From assembly GCF_013409985.1 (NCBI RefSeq), contig NZ_JACCBY010000011.1:1-50083 (forward strand): DNA of 50,083 bases. The letters run 5' to 3'. Source of the stretch: Sphingomonas melonis (lineage in GTDB: Bacteria; Pseudomonadota; Alphaproteobacteria; Sphingomonadales; Sphingomonadaceae). Position 1 is the first letter of the stretch. Every line of letters begins with the position of its first letter. The position numbers and the translations under genes were made by a program. This document shows, in pieces, positions 40,997 through 49,034 of this stretch. The notes under the pieces were generated by a model. The model saw only the letters and a list, made by a program, of their open reading frames with translations, had not been told where the DNA came from and did no database searches.

Positions 40997-41548
40997 GTGG
41001 GCGGCATCGCATCCAAGGGGCAGTTGCGGGTGTCGTTCCTGCGCTGGGCGGTCTTCACGGTCCCGCTGATCCTGTTGCTCGGCTTTGCATCCGGTCGGGC
41101 GGTGCCGGCAGGTGCCGACAACAGCTGGTATGTCGCGTTGCAGAAGCCGGCGCTGACCCCGCCGGGCTGGGTGTTCCCGGTCGCCTGGACCTCGCTCTAC
41201 ATCCTGCTCGGGCTCGCGGTGGCGATGATCCTCCATGCGCGCGGCGCGCGGGGCCGCGGGCTGGCGCTGGCGACCTTCGCGGTGCAGTTCCTGCTCAATC
41301 TCGCCTGGACGCCGCTGTTCTTCGGCATGCATCAGGTCGGCGCCGCGCTGCTGGTCATCATCGCGATCCTGGTCGTGTCGACGATCACCACCGTGCTGTT
41401 CGGGCGGATCCGGCCGCTCGCCGCGTGGCTGATGGTGCCCTATCTGGTGTGGATCAGCTTTGCCGGGGTGCTGACCTGGCGCATCGGCCAGCTCAACCCG
41501 GATGCCGAAACCCTTGTGCCGGCGGCGCATACGTCCCAGATGCTCTGA
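40997..41548 (+). CDS. tspO: TspO/MBR family membrane protein
   Basis: 183 residues from a GTG with GAGGAG six bases ahead. Five membrane helices. The family marks are NSWYVALQKPALTPPGWVFPVAWTSLYILLGLA and FLLNLAWTPLFFGMHQVGAALLVI, with the Trp-rich ligand pocket, and MVPYLVWISFAGVLTWRI. TspO binds porphyrins and sterols and modulates tetrapyrrole or stress responses. It shares no overlap with tlyA: the tlyA stop at 40908 precedes it by 88 bases. Confidence 0.93.
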   Translation: MGGIASKGQLRVSFLRWAVFTVPLILLLGFASGRAVPAGADNSWYVALQKPALTPPGWVFPVAWTSLYILLGLAVAMILHARGARGRGLALATFAVQFLLNLAWTPLFFGMHQVGAALLVIIAILVVSTITTVLFGRIRPLAAWLMVPYLVWISFAGVLTWRIGQLNPDAETLVPAAHTSQML

Positions 41549-41579
41549 CACTTCCGTTTCGCTTTCCGGGACCTTTGAT

Positions 41580-41864
41580 ATGCAATCCGACAACCGCCTG
41601 TTCGACGATCTGGTAAAGCTGGTGAACGGCGCCGCCGGCACCCTGGCGGGCGTCGGCCGCGAAGCCGAATCGGGCGCGCGGGCGCGGGCGCGCGAGTGGA
41701 TCGGCGGTCTCGACTTCGTCAGCCGTGACGAGTTCGAGGTCGTGAAGGCGATGGCGGTCGCCGCGCGCGACGAGAACGACGCGCTCAAGGCCCGGATCGA
41801 TGCGCTGGAGGCGCGGCTAGGTGCCACCGCCACGCCGGCTGCCGATCCGGTACCCACCGCCTGA
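41580..41864 (+). CDS. UbiK-like accessory factor (BMFP family)
   Basis: 94 residues. The start MQSDNRLFDDLVKLVNGAAGTLAGVGREAE and the C-terminal coiled coil DEFEVVKAMAVAARDENDALKARIDALEARLG are typical of the membrane-fusogenic/UbiK family, which forms trimers and assists ubiquinone synthesis in proteobacteria. Interesting company: ubiE and ubiB lie elsewhere in this window. The triplet of DnaA-box-like 9-mers begins six bases after its stop. Confidence 0.82.
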   Translation: MQSDNRLFDDLVKLVNGAAGTLAGVGREAESGARARAREWIGGLDFVSRDEFEVVKAMAVAARDENDALKARIDALEARLGATATPAADPVPTA

Positions 41865-41869
41865 CCCGC

Positions 41870-41902
41870 TTTTCCACAGGTTTATCGACAGTGTTGTCCA
41901 CG
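41870..41902 (+). promoter_or_regulatory. Three DnaA-box-like 9-mers at 12-bp spacing
   Basis: TTTTCCACA (41870-41878), TTATCGACA (41882-41890) and TTGTCCACG (41894-41902) lie in direct orientation with three-base gaps. Against TTATCCACA they have one, one and two mismatches. The exact 12-bp phase, just over one DNA turn, lets three monomers sit on nearly the same face. It lies 58 bases upstream of the YbjN-like gene and could be a DnaA-controlled promoter or titration site. Confidence 0.6.
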
Positions 41903-41960
41903 ATGGGGTTGCCTTGGCGTTTTTGCCTCGGCAGCCTTGTCGTGCGATAGAGGCGTAACG

Positions 41961-42464
41961 ATGCTCGACCACGCTGAACACGAATCCGAACCCGACGCCC
42001 CGATCGACATGCTCGAGGCCTATTATGCCGCGCACGGCTGGGATCACGAACGCCACGACGACGAGATCGTCGCGACGGTCAAGGGCAGCTGGACCAGCTA
42101 CGAATTGCGCGCGCTCTGGCGCGAGGACGACAGCGTCCTGCAATTCCTCGCCTTTCCGGACATCAAGGTCACCGACGATCGCCGTGGTTCGGTGTATGAG
42201 GCGATCGGGCTGGTCAACGAACAATTGTGGATCGGCCATTTCGAGCTCTGGTCGTCCTCGGGCGTGCTGCTCTACCGCCACGCCGCGATGATCGATGGCG
42301 AGGAGGACGGCACGATGTCGCTCGGCGCCACCGAATTGCTCGTCGAATCGGCGATCGAGGAATGCGAGCGGTTCTACCCGGTATTCCAGTTCGTCCTGTG
42401 GGGCGGCAAGACTCCCAAGGAGGCGCTCGCCGCCGCGTTGATCGAGACGCAGGGCGAGGCCTGA
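41961..42464 (+). CDS. YbjN-domain protein
   Basis: 167 residues. IDMLEAYYAAHGWDHERHDDEIVATVKGSWTSYELRALWREDDSVLQFLAFPDIKV is the YbjN N-terminal half; the C-terminal half has GLVNEQLWIGHFELWSSSGVLLYRHA and ECERFYPVFQFVLWGGKTPKEAL. YbjN-type proteins are stress-linked regulators or chaperone-like, with type III secretion-chaperone fold; function here is unknown. The stop overlaps the proC ATG (TGATG), so they are coupled. Start chosen at ATG 41961 with GAGG ahead. Confidence 0.85.
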   Translation: MLDHAEHESEPDAPIDMLEAYYAAHGWDHERHDDEIVATVKGSWTSYELRALWREDDSVLQFLAFPDIKVTDDRRGSVYEAIGLVNEQLWIGHFELWSSSGVLLYRHAAMIDGEEDGTMSLGATELLVESAIEECERFYPVFQFVLWGGKTPKEALAAALIETQGEA

Positions 42465-43264
42465 TGCGGCTGCTGATGGTCGGCGCCGGCAATATGGGCG
42501 GCGCGATGCTGCGCCGCTGGCTGGCCGCCGGACTGTCACCCGCCGATGTCACCGTGGTCAGCCCGAGCGGGCGGGCGATGCCCGAAGGCGTGCGGGTCGT
42601 GCCGGCCATCCCGGAAGCGGATGCGGGAGACGGCGGGTTCGACGTCATCCTGCTCGGTCTCAAGCCGCAGCAACTGGGCCAGCTTCGCGACGGCCCGTTG
42701 GCGGGGCATACGCCGCGTCTGCTGGTTTCGATCCTCGCCGGCGTCGAGGAAGCGACGCTTGCCACGCTGTGTGATGCTGGCGCGGTCGTGCGCGCGATGC
42801 CCAATCTGCCGGTCGCGATCGGGCAGGGCGTGGTGGCGCTCTTCTCCTCGGCGGCGGACGAAGCGACGCGAGGCGAACTGACCGAATGGATGGCGCCGCT
42901 CGGGCTGGTCGAGTGGATCGCTGACGAGGCGCAGTTCGATGACGTCACCGCGCTCGCCGGCTGCGGCCCCGGCTTCGTCTTCCGCTTCGCCGACGCGCTC
43001 GCACGGGCAGGTGCCGCATTGGGGCTGGCGCAGGATCAGGCGGCGCGGCTTGCGCTGGCGACGCTGCACGGCGCGGCGACGATGGCCGCCGATGCCGAGA
43101 TGAGTCCTGCGATGCTCGCCGATCGCGTCGCGAGCCCCGGCGGCTCGACCCGTGAGGGCCTCAACGTGCTCGACCGGGACGACCGGCTGGTCACGCTCCT
43201 CGTCGACACGTTGGCCGCCTCTGCGGCGCGCAATCGCGAGATGGCAGCCGCCGCACGCCAGTAA
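42464..43264 (+). CDS. proC: Pyrroline-5-carboxylate reductase
   Basis: 266 residues. It reduces pyrroline-5-carboxylate to proline. Rossmann motif MVGAGNMGGAMLRRWL at the N-terminus, VILLGLKPQQL, VVRAMPNLPVAIGQGV, then TALAGCGPGFVFRFADALARAGAALGL and the C-terminal substrate loop SPGGSTREGL. Start overlaps the YbjN-like gene stop. tRNA-Gln lies downstream on the opposite strand. Confidence 0.95.
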   Translation: MRLLMVGAGNMGGAMLRRWLAAGLSPADVTVVSPSGRAMPEGVRVVPAIPEADAGDGGFDVILLGLKPQQLGQLRDGPLAGHTPRLLVSILAGVEEATLATLCDAGAVVRAMPNLPVAIGQGVVALFSSAADEATRGELTEWMAPLGLVEWIADEAQFDDVTALAGCGPGFVFRFADALARAGAALGLAQDQAARLALATLHGAATMAADAEMSPAMLADRVASPGGSTREGLNVLDRDDRLVTLLVDTLAASAARNREMAAAARQ

Positions 43265-43350
43265 GGCGGCGCTGCAAACGGGGAATATACCGGCTGCGAC
43301 GCCGGCCGCTCGCGCGGCTCGCGATCGAGATGACGTGAAGGATAGGAACC

Positions 43351-43425
43351 TGGCTGGGGCGGCAGGATTCGAACCTGCGGATGGCGGCACCAAAAGCCGC
43401 TGCCTTACCACTTGGCGACGCCCCA
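43351..43425 (-). tRNA. tRNA-Gln (anticodon TTG)
   Basis: On the minus strand the cloverleaf starts TGGGGCG and ends CGCCCCA plus GCCA. The anticodon stem GCGGC/GCCGC encloses TTTTGGT, giving TTG (read UUG). The T-arm has GGTTCGAATCC. 75 bases including CCA. Confidence 0.95.
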
Positions 43426-43505
43426 ACGAGGAGGCGGCCTTATAACCGCGTCGGCGGGGTTGGAAAGCCCTGCCGATGCCTGTTTTCACGGCCGCCCCAG
43501 AAAAG

Positions 43506-44612
43506 TCAGTCGAGCCGCTGCAACCAGCCGTGCGGGTCGGCCGCGCGACCGCGCTGGATCGCCGACAGCGAATCGAGCATGCGCTGCGTCACCTGACCGG
43601 TGCCGCCGCTGCCGATGGTGAAGCGGCCGTCGACGCCCGCCACCTCGCCGATCGGCGTCACCACCGCGGCGGTCCCGCAGGCGAAGGCCTCAGTCAGGCG
43701 ACCGCTCGCCGCGTCGGCGCGCCACTGGTCGATGCCGTACAATTCCTCGCGGACCTCGATGCCCTGGTCGCGGGCGATGCGGATGATCGAATCGCGGGTG
43801 ATGCCGGGCAGGATCGTACCGGTCAGCGGCGGCGTCACCATCGTCCCGTCGTCGAACACGAAGAAGACGTTCATCCCGCCGAGTTCCTCGACCCAGCGGC
43901 GTTCGACCGCGTCGAGGAAGACGACCTGGTCGCAGCCCTGGCGGATCGCCTCCGACTGGGCGAGCAGGCTGGCGGCGTAGTTGCCGCCGCACTTGGCCTC
44001 GCCGGTGCCGCCGGGCGCGGCGCGGGTGTAATCCTGGCTGACCCAGATCGAGACGGCACGTGCGCCGCCCTTCCAATAGGCGCCCACCGACGAGGCGATG
44101 ACCATATAGAGGTATTCGGACGACGGCTTGACGCCGAGGAACGCCTCACTCGCGAACATGAACGGGCGCAGGTAGAGAGCGCCACCGTCGATCTGCGGGA
44201 ACCAGTCGCGCTCGGTGGCGACGAGCTGGCGGCACGATTGCAGGAACAACGCCTCGGGCAGTTCGGGCATCGCCAGCCGGCGCGCGCTGTTGTTGAAGCG
44301 GCGGGCGTTCGCGTCGGGACGGAACAGCGCGGTGCCGCCGTCGTCGAGCCGATAGGCCTTAAGCCCCTCGAAGATCTCCTGCGCGTAATGGAGCACCGCG
44401 GTCGAGGGATCGACCGTGATCGGCACGCGCGCGGTGATCGCGGCATCGTGCCAGCCGTCGGCCTCATTGTAGCGGATCACCGCCATATGATCGGTGAAGA
44501 CGCGGCCGAAGCCCGGATCGACGAGCCGCGCGGCGCGCTCATTGGCCTCGACCGGGGTCGCGCTGCGATCGAAACGGAAGGTCGGCGCGGCGGCCGGCGA
44601 AACACGGGTCAT
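43506..44612 (-). CDS. ilvE: Branched-chain amino acid aminotransferase
   Basis: 368 residues, fold-type IV PLP enzyme transferring amino groups between glutamate and the keto acids of leucine, isoleucine and valine. FGRVFTDHMAVIRYNEADGWHDA, HYAQEIFEGLKAYRLDDG, RRLAMPELPEALFLQSCRQL, LYLRPFMFASEAFLGVKPS, the PLP-lysine in GTGEAKCGGNYAASLLAQ, VVFLDAVERRWVEELGGMNVFFVFDDG and ACGTAAVVTPIGEVAG are all present. Length matches the long (type II, eukaryote-like) bacterial IlvE. Divergent from the MarR gene with 60 bases between starts. Confidence 0.95.
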   Translation of the reverse strand: MTRVSPAAAPTFRFDRSATPVEANERAARLVDPGFGRVFTDHMAVIRYNEADGWHDAAITARVPITVDPSTAVLHYAQEIFEGLKAYRLDDGGTALFRPDANARRFNNSARRLAMPELPEALFLQSCRQLVATERDWFPQIDGGALYLRPFMFASEAFLGVKPSSEYLYMVIASSVGAYWKGGARAVSIWVSQDYTRAAPGGTGEAKCGGNYAASLLAQSEAIRQGCDQVVFLDAVERRWVEELGGMNVFFVFDDGTMVTPPLTGTILPGITRDSIIRIARDQGIEVREELYGIDQWRADAASGRLTEAFACGTAAVVTPIGEVAGVDGRFTIGSGGTGQVTQRMLDSLSAIQRGRAADPHGWLQRLD

Positions 44613-44672
44613 CGATTTCTCTCAGGCATCAGGGGTTGCGGACGCGTACGAGCGAGGGCTAAACTGGTCAAC

Positions 44673-45161
44673 ATGGCTGCCACAGCTCCCACCGCTTCCG
44701 CCCAGTTTCTCCGCGAGCCCGAATTGCGTCGCGGGATGGAACTTCTGTATTTTGGCCACAGCCATCTCACCCGCTCCGTCGATCAGGGCCTCGCAGCACA
44801 GGGACTGGGCCGCGCGCATCATCGTGCACTGTATTTCATCGCGCGCAAACCCGACCTGACGGTCAGCGAATTGCTGGGATTGCTCGCGATCACCAAACAG
44901 TCGCTGGGCCGCGTACTCAACGAACTCACCGATCGCAAGTTGGTCGAAACCCGACCCGGCGAACGCGACCGCCGCCAGCGTCTGCTCCGCCTGACCGAAG
45001 AGGGCGCGCGGATGGAGAACGATCTGTTCGAGGCGGTGCGGGTCAAGATGTCGCAGGCGTATCAGATTGCCGGACAGGATGCGGTGTCGGGCTATTGGGC
45101 GGTGCTGGAGGGGATGATACCCGACGTGGACCGGCCATTGGTCGAGGGCCTGCGGTCCTGA
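44673..45161 (+). CDS. MarR-family transcriptional regulator
   Basis: 162 residues. A winged helix-turn-helix: LGRAHHRALYFIARKPDLTVSELLGLLAITKQSLGRVLNELTDRKLVETRPGERDRRQRLLRLTEEG, where the DxRxR-like DRRQR is the wing signature. The divergent placement next to ilvE suggests it may regulate ilvE or itself, in the pattern of LrpA-type control; no ligand can be inferred. Start ATG at 44673, shared intergenic of 60 bases, so binding there would affect both genes. Confidence 0.88.
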   Translation: MAATAPTASAQFLREPELRRGMELLYFGHSHLTRSVDQGLAAQGLGRAHHRALYFIARKPDLTVSELLGLLAITKQSLGRVLNELTDRKLVETRPGERDRRQRLLRLTEEGARMENDLFEAVRVKMSQAYQIAGQDAVSGYWAVLEGMIPDVDRPLVEGLRS

Positions 45162-45339
45162 CGACGGCACGGCCGCTCCGGCGACTGGCTGCGCGATGAG
45201 CGGCATCCGTTCGTCAGCTGGGCCATCGCGTCGATGACCCGGCGCTGCAGCGCCCTGATCCGCTGATCAGGCAATCGTCTCCACCGCGCAGACGGCCCGT
45301 CACAGGATCATCACGCTGCCGGCGGTATCTCGTGCCGTG

Positions 45340-45750
45340 TCACACCCCATCCGACAGGCCACCGCCGGCCAGCAGATGTCGTGCGAGCGCCTCTGCCTCC
45401 GCGGGCGTCGCGCGTGTCGCCTGCGGCGTGCCGAATGCCTTGACGAGGTTGGGGTATATCGCCTCCATCTCGGCACGGCGCGCCGCATCGGGTTCGATCA
45501 CGATCACGGCGAGACACCGCGCGGCCAGCGCCTCCTTATTGTGCTTCAGCCATTGTCCCCGCGCGACGCGGTCGGCATGCGCCTCTTCGTGCCGGCGGGG
45601 CGGATAGATCAGCACGAACCGCGTATCGCGCGCCAGCAACTGGGCCATCTCGGCGCACCATCGTTGCGCATAACCCTCGGCCGCCTCGCCGACGAAGCGG
45701 ACGAGCGGATAGTCGCTGATGTCGTGAAGCGTGAAGGGCGAGTCGGACAT
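45340..45750 (-). CDS. Conserved hypothetical protein downstream of a TonB receptor
   Basis: 136 residues, no signal peptide or membrane segment, so cytoplasmic. Contains SDYPLVRFVGEAAEGYAQRWCAEMAQLLARDTRFVLIYPPRRHEEAHADR, then WLKHNKEALAARCLAVIVIEPDAARRAEMEAIYP. The alternation of hydrophobic strands and helices looks like a small alpha/beta fold (similar to STAS-like or activation-domain folds), but I cannot name it. It follows the receptor by 127 bases in the same direction, including a hairpin at 45839-45868, so it is likely co-transcribed at a lower level. Confidence 0.75.
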   Translation of the reverse strand: MSDSPFTLHDISDYPLVRFVGEAAEGYAQRWCAEMAQLLARDTRFVLIYPPRRHEEAHADRVARGQWLKHNKEALAARCLAVIVIEPDAARRAEMEAIYPNLVKAFGTPQATRATPAEAEALARHLLAGGGLSDGV

Positions 45751-45838
45751 GTCGTCTTCTCCAACGAAGCGACACGATCATTTCATCTCCGCTCCTGCGA
45801 ATCAATAGCAGGTCGCGGTACGTAGTCGGAGGGGTGGT

Positions 45839-45868
45839 GGCGCACCGAACCCCGAGGCTCGGTGCGCC
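45839..45868 (-). other. Hairpin after the TonB-dependent receptor gene
   Basis: GGCGCACCGA (45839-45848) and TCGGTGCGCC (45859-45868) are a perfect 10-bp stem with a ten-base loop. It begins nine bases past the receptor stop on the minus strand. Read that way, no T-tract follows; it may shield the long receptor message from 3' decay or cause partial termination. Confidence 0.7.
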
Positions 45869-45877
45869 CTCCGCCGA

Positions 45878-48697
45878 TCAGAAGGTGATGCGCGCGACGC
45901 CCGCGATCTGACGATCGCTCATGATCGAATCGCGCGGCCGGGTGAGGATGCCGTAATAGGTCGACCGCACCGTGTTGGTGAGATTGGTGCCGTTGAGCGT
46001 CAGCGACAGATGCGGCGTCACGTTGGCGGTAATCGACGCATCGAGCTGGCCCGACGACTTCTGGAAGATCGGCAGGTTGCCGGTCCCGTTCGCGGCCGTT
46101 GTCACCAGGAACTTGTTGCGCCAGTTGTACGCGACCCGCGCCGAGATCAGCCCGTGCTCGTAGATGCCGATCAGATTGTAATTGTACTTGGACAATCCCT
46201 CCAGCGGCAGCTGCGTCACCGGCCCCTGGCTCGCTGGGCTCGGCGCCTCGGAGTCGACATAGGTGAAGTTGGCCTGCACGCCCAAGCCGCTCAGCGCGCC
46301 GGGCAGGAAGTCGAAGAACTGCTGATAGGCGACTTCCGCGCCCTTCACCTTGGCCTTGCTGGCATTGCCGTAGGTCGTCACGTCGTAGAGCGCCGAGACG
46401 CCATCGTTGAAGGTGACGGTGCGCGGCACGATGACGGTCTGGATGTAGTTGGAGATATTCTTGTAGAAGCCGGCGACGGTCAGCGACCCGGTACGCGCGA
46501 AATACCATTCCAGCGAGGCGTCGAAGTTGGTCGACTTCATCGGCTTGAGCTGTGGATTGCCGGTCGAGGTGGTGTGCTGCTGGTCGATCTGCGCCGCGCC
46601 GGGCTCGGTGATCGTCAGGCTGGGATTGAGCTGGTTGAAGTCGGGGCGCGCGATGTTCTTCGACGCGGCGAACCGCAGTTGCAGCCGCTCGGTGAGATGC
46701 CCGCGCAGGTTGAGGCTCGGCAGGACCGAGGTGTAGCTGTTGCTATCGCCATTCGGGGTGAACACCGGCGGGGCGCTCTGCTGGTCGCCGTTCGGCGCGG
46801 TGATCAGATCGACCCGCTGGTAGAAGCCGGTGACGGCAAGCTCGGTCCGGACCACGCGCACGCCGACGTTGCCGTCGATCGGCACCGGCAGCGCGTCCGC
46901 CTTGAAGAAGGCGGCGAGATAGCCGGTATAGGTCTTCTGCGCCTCGGTGTTGGTGCCGCTCGGCACATAGGCGGGCGTCGACGTGATGCCGAGCGTCGCG
47001 CGCGTCGCGTCATAGTCCAGCACCGTCGGCAGCGCGAACGCCTGGATATCGCCGAACAGATTGGCGTCGCCACGGAAGAAGTTGCTGAGATCGACGTAGC
47101 GCAGGTTGCCGGCCGGACCGGACAGGCCGGTGTAGCGATAGCCGGTGTCATTGGTGCGGTTGCGGCGGTCGGCGTAGCGGATGCCCGCCTTGATCGAGCT
47201 GAGGATGCCCCCGTCGAAGCGATATTCGCCGTCGAGGCGACCGACCTTGTCGGTGCCCTTCGAATTGTTGAGATTGTCGAGGTAGAAGCCGTTGCTGTAG
47301 GTCGCCGGGTTGGTGAGGCCCGCGGCAGAGGTGATCTGGAACGACGGAATGTCGCCGCGGATATCCTGCGCCAGCGTGGTCGCGGTGCCGCTCAGCCCGA
47401 CGATCGAGTTGAGATTGTTCGTCTTCGAATCGACGTACTGGAAATCGGCGGTGACCGTTAGATTGGCGGTCGGCTTCCACTTGCCGTTCAACGAATAGTC
47501 GCTGGTCACCGAATGGCGGGCGCCGATCGAGGTGTTGTTGCCGATCGGCACGTCGGTGAAGGTGCCGCTCTGGAAGTCGCCGTTCGGCGCATAGGTGAAG
47601 GGCGCGCCGGCGAGCGGCGTGATCGCGACGCCGCTGGTATAGGCGAAATAGCTGTAGCCATAAGAGCGCAGCTTGTAATCGTTGCGGAAATATTCGCCCG
47701 TGAACTCCAGCGTGTCGGTCGGTCGCCATTGCAGCGACACGTCGACGCCGAAGCGGCGGCGGTCACCGGGCACTTCGCCGATGCCGGTGCCGTGCGGCAG
47801 CGTGGTCGTCTGGCCGGTGCGGCCGAGCGTCGCCAGCGTCGCGGCGTCGCCGGCGTTGGCGGGATCGAGCGTGTAGAAGGGCTCGGTGGAGATCGTGTCC
47901 TGGCGGAAGGCGGTCTTCTGGTATGAGGCGCTGGCGAGGATGCCGATCTCGCCGATGCCGGTGCTCCAGCGGTTGCTGAGCAGCAGCGACGCCGCCGGCT
48001 TGCTGCGGCGCGCGAGGTCGTAATAGGTGTTGGTCACCGACGCGGACGCCTTCGCGCCGTCGAAGTCGAACGGCTTGCGGGTGCGGAAGTTGATCGTGCC
48101 GCTGAGCTGGTCCTCGATGAGGTCGGACGACGGGTTCTTGTAGACGTCGATGCCGGCGAGCAGTTCGGACGGCACGTCCTCGAGGCTCAGCGAATTGCTC
48201 GATCCGCTCGCGGTGAAGATGTCACGGCCGTTGAGCTCGGTACGCACCTGGGTGAGGCCGCGGATCGCGACCCTGCTGCCCTCGCCGAACTGGCGCTGGA
48301 TCTGCACGCCCGAGATGCGCTGCAGCGCCTCGGCGATGTTGCGGTCGGGCAGCTTGCCGATGTCTTCCGCGACGATCGAGTCGACGATCTGCGCCGAGTT
48401 GCGCTTGATGTTCTGCGCCGATTGCAGGCTGGCGCGGACGCCGGTGACAACGATGTCATCGTCGGCCGAAGGCGTGGTGGGGCTGGTGTCGACGGCCTGG
48501 CCCTGGTCACCGCTCGGCGCGATCGTGCCGCTGTTCTGCTGCGCCTCGGCGGCGGCGGCCGGCGGCGGCGCATCCTGGGGCGCGGCGGTCTGGGCGTGCG
48601 CGGCGGTGCCGGCGAGGGTGAGCGCGAGCAGCGATACCGTCGTGTGGAAGCCGCCGATCCGTGCCAAGCGAGTGAGCGCCATCGAACCCGTCATCAT
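45878..48697 (-). CDS. TonB-dependent receptor (Caulobacter type)
   Basis: 939 residues. Outer-membrane beta-barrel importing a bulky nutrient with TonB energy. Signal peptide to about residue 36 (VSLLALTLAGTAAHAQ). A spacer rich in Ala/Pro/Gln follows. The TonB box/early plug reads DDIVVTGVRASLQSAQNIKRNSAQIVDSIVAEDIGKLPDRNIAEALQRISGVQIQR, as in the oligosaccharide-linked Caulobacter TBDR family. The rest is barrel ending with an outer-membrane C-terminal Phe (VARITF). Likely substrate (sugar oligomer, metal complex) cannot be told. A plausible promoter lies at 48793-48821. Start ATG 48697 follows GGAGAG. Confidence 0.93.
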   Translation of the reverse strand: MMTGSMALTRLARIGGFHTTVSLLALTLAGTAAHAQTAAPQDAPPPAAAAEAQQNSGTIAPSGDQGQAVDTSPTTPSADDDIVVTGVRASLQSAQNIKRNSAQIVDSIVAEDIGKLPDRNIAEALQRISGVQIQRQFGEGSRVAIRGLTQVRTELNGRDIFTASGSSNSLSLEDVPSELLAGIDVYKNPSSDLIEDQLSGTINFRTRKPFDFDGAKASASVTNTYYDLARRSKPAASLLLSNRWSTGIGEIGILASASYQKTAFRQDTISTEPFYTLDPANAGDAATLATLGRTGQTTTLPHGTGIGEVPGDRRRFGVDVSLQWRPTDTLEFTGEYFRNDYKLRSYGYSYFAYTSGVAITPLAGAPFTYAPNGDFQSGTFTDVPIGNNTSIGARHSVTSDYSLNGKWKPTANLTVTADFQYVDSKTNNLNSIVGLSGTATTLAQDIRGDIPSFQITSAAGLTNPATYSNGFYLDNLNNSKGTDKVGRLDGEYRFDGGILSSIKAGIRYADRRNRTNDTGYRYTGLSGPAGNLRYVDLSNFFRGDANLFGDIQAFALPTVLDYDATRATLGITSTPAYVPSGTNTEAQKTYTGYLAAFFKADALPVPIDGNVGVRVVRTELAVTGFYQRVDLITAPNGDQQSAPPVFTPNGDSNSYTSVLPSLNLRGHLTERLQLRFAASKNIARPDFNQLNPSLTITEPGAAQIDQQHTTSTGNPQLKPMKSTNFDASLEWYFARTGSLTVAGFYKNISNYIQTVIVPRTVTFNDGVSALYDVTTYGNASKAKVKGAEVAYQQFFDFLPGALSGLGVQANFTYVDSEAPSPASQGPVTQLPLEGLSKYNYNLIGIYEHGLISARVAYNWRNKFLVTTAANGTGNLPIFQKSSGQLDASITANVTPHLSLTLNGTNLTNTVRSTYYGILTRPRDSIMSDRQIAGVARITF

Positions 48698-49034
48698 TCT
48701 CTCTCCAGCCGATCCGGCCGCGGCTGATACGCCCGCGCCTGACTTACGGACGTCGTGCTCGGCTCGTCGCGACCATCCGGAAGGGGCGCCTAATCCAACA
48801 GGTTACTGATTTACATGTCAAATTCGTATTCATCAGCAAATTCACTCTGGCATTGGTAAAAATGTCGCAATAGTCCCCGCGCGGACTGATCCAAGTGAGG
48901 ACCACAATGGCGCGATGGGGCGCGGCGGAGCGGGCCGCGCTGACGGCGAGGCGATGCACCCGCTCCTATGGCTGGACCGTTGGTCGAGGCGAGGCGGCGT
49001 TGCCATGTCGCCACTCGTATCAAGGATCACCATC
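48698..49034. other. Divergent intergenic region between receptor and dehydrogenase genes
   Basis: About 340 bases. From about 48785 to 48875 the DNA is AT-richer than average and contains the leftward promoter at 48793-48821. Rightward signals for the dehydrogenase are not clear; an AAGGA lies eight bases before its ATG. No gene seen. Confidence 0.5.
48793..48821 (-). promoter_or_regulatory. Candidate sigma-70-type promoter of the TonB receptor
   Basis: On the minus strand a perfect -35 TTGACA (48821-48816) is followed after 17 bases by TTGGAT (48798-48793). The -10 is only moderate. The leader to the ATG at 48697 would be about 90 bases. The location in an AT-richer patch supports it. Confidence 0.55.

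Noticed and set aside
43476..44672. Long plus-strand frame joined to the MarR gene
   Set aside because: The upstream part is antisense to ilvE; only the last 162 codons are MarR.
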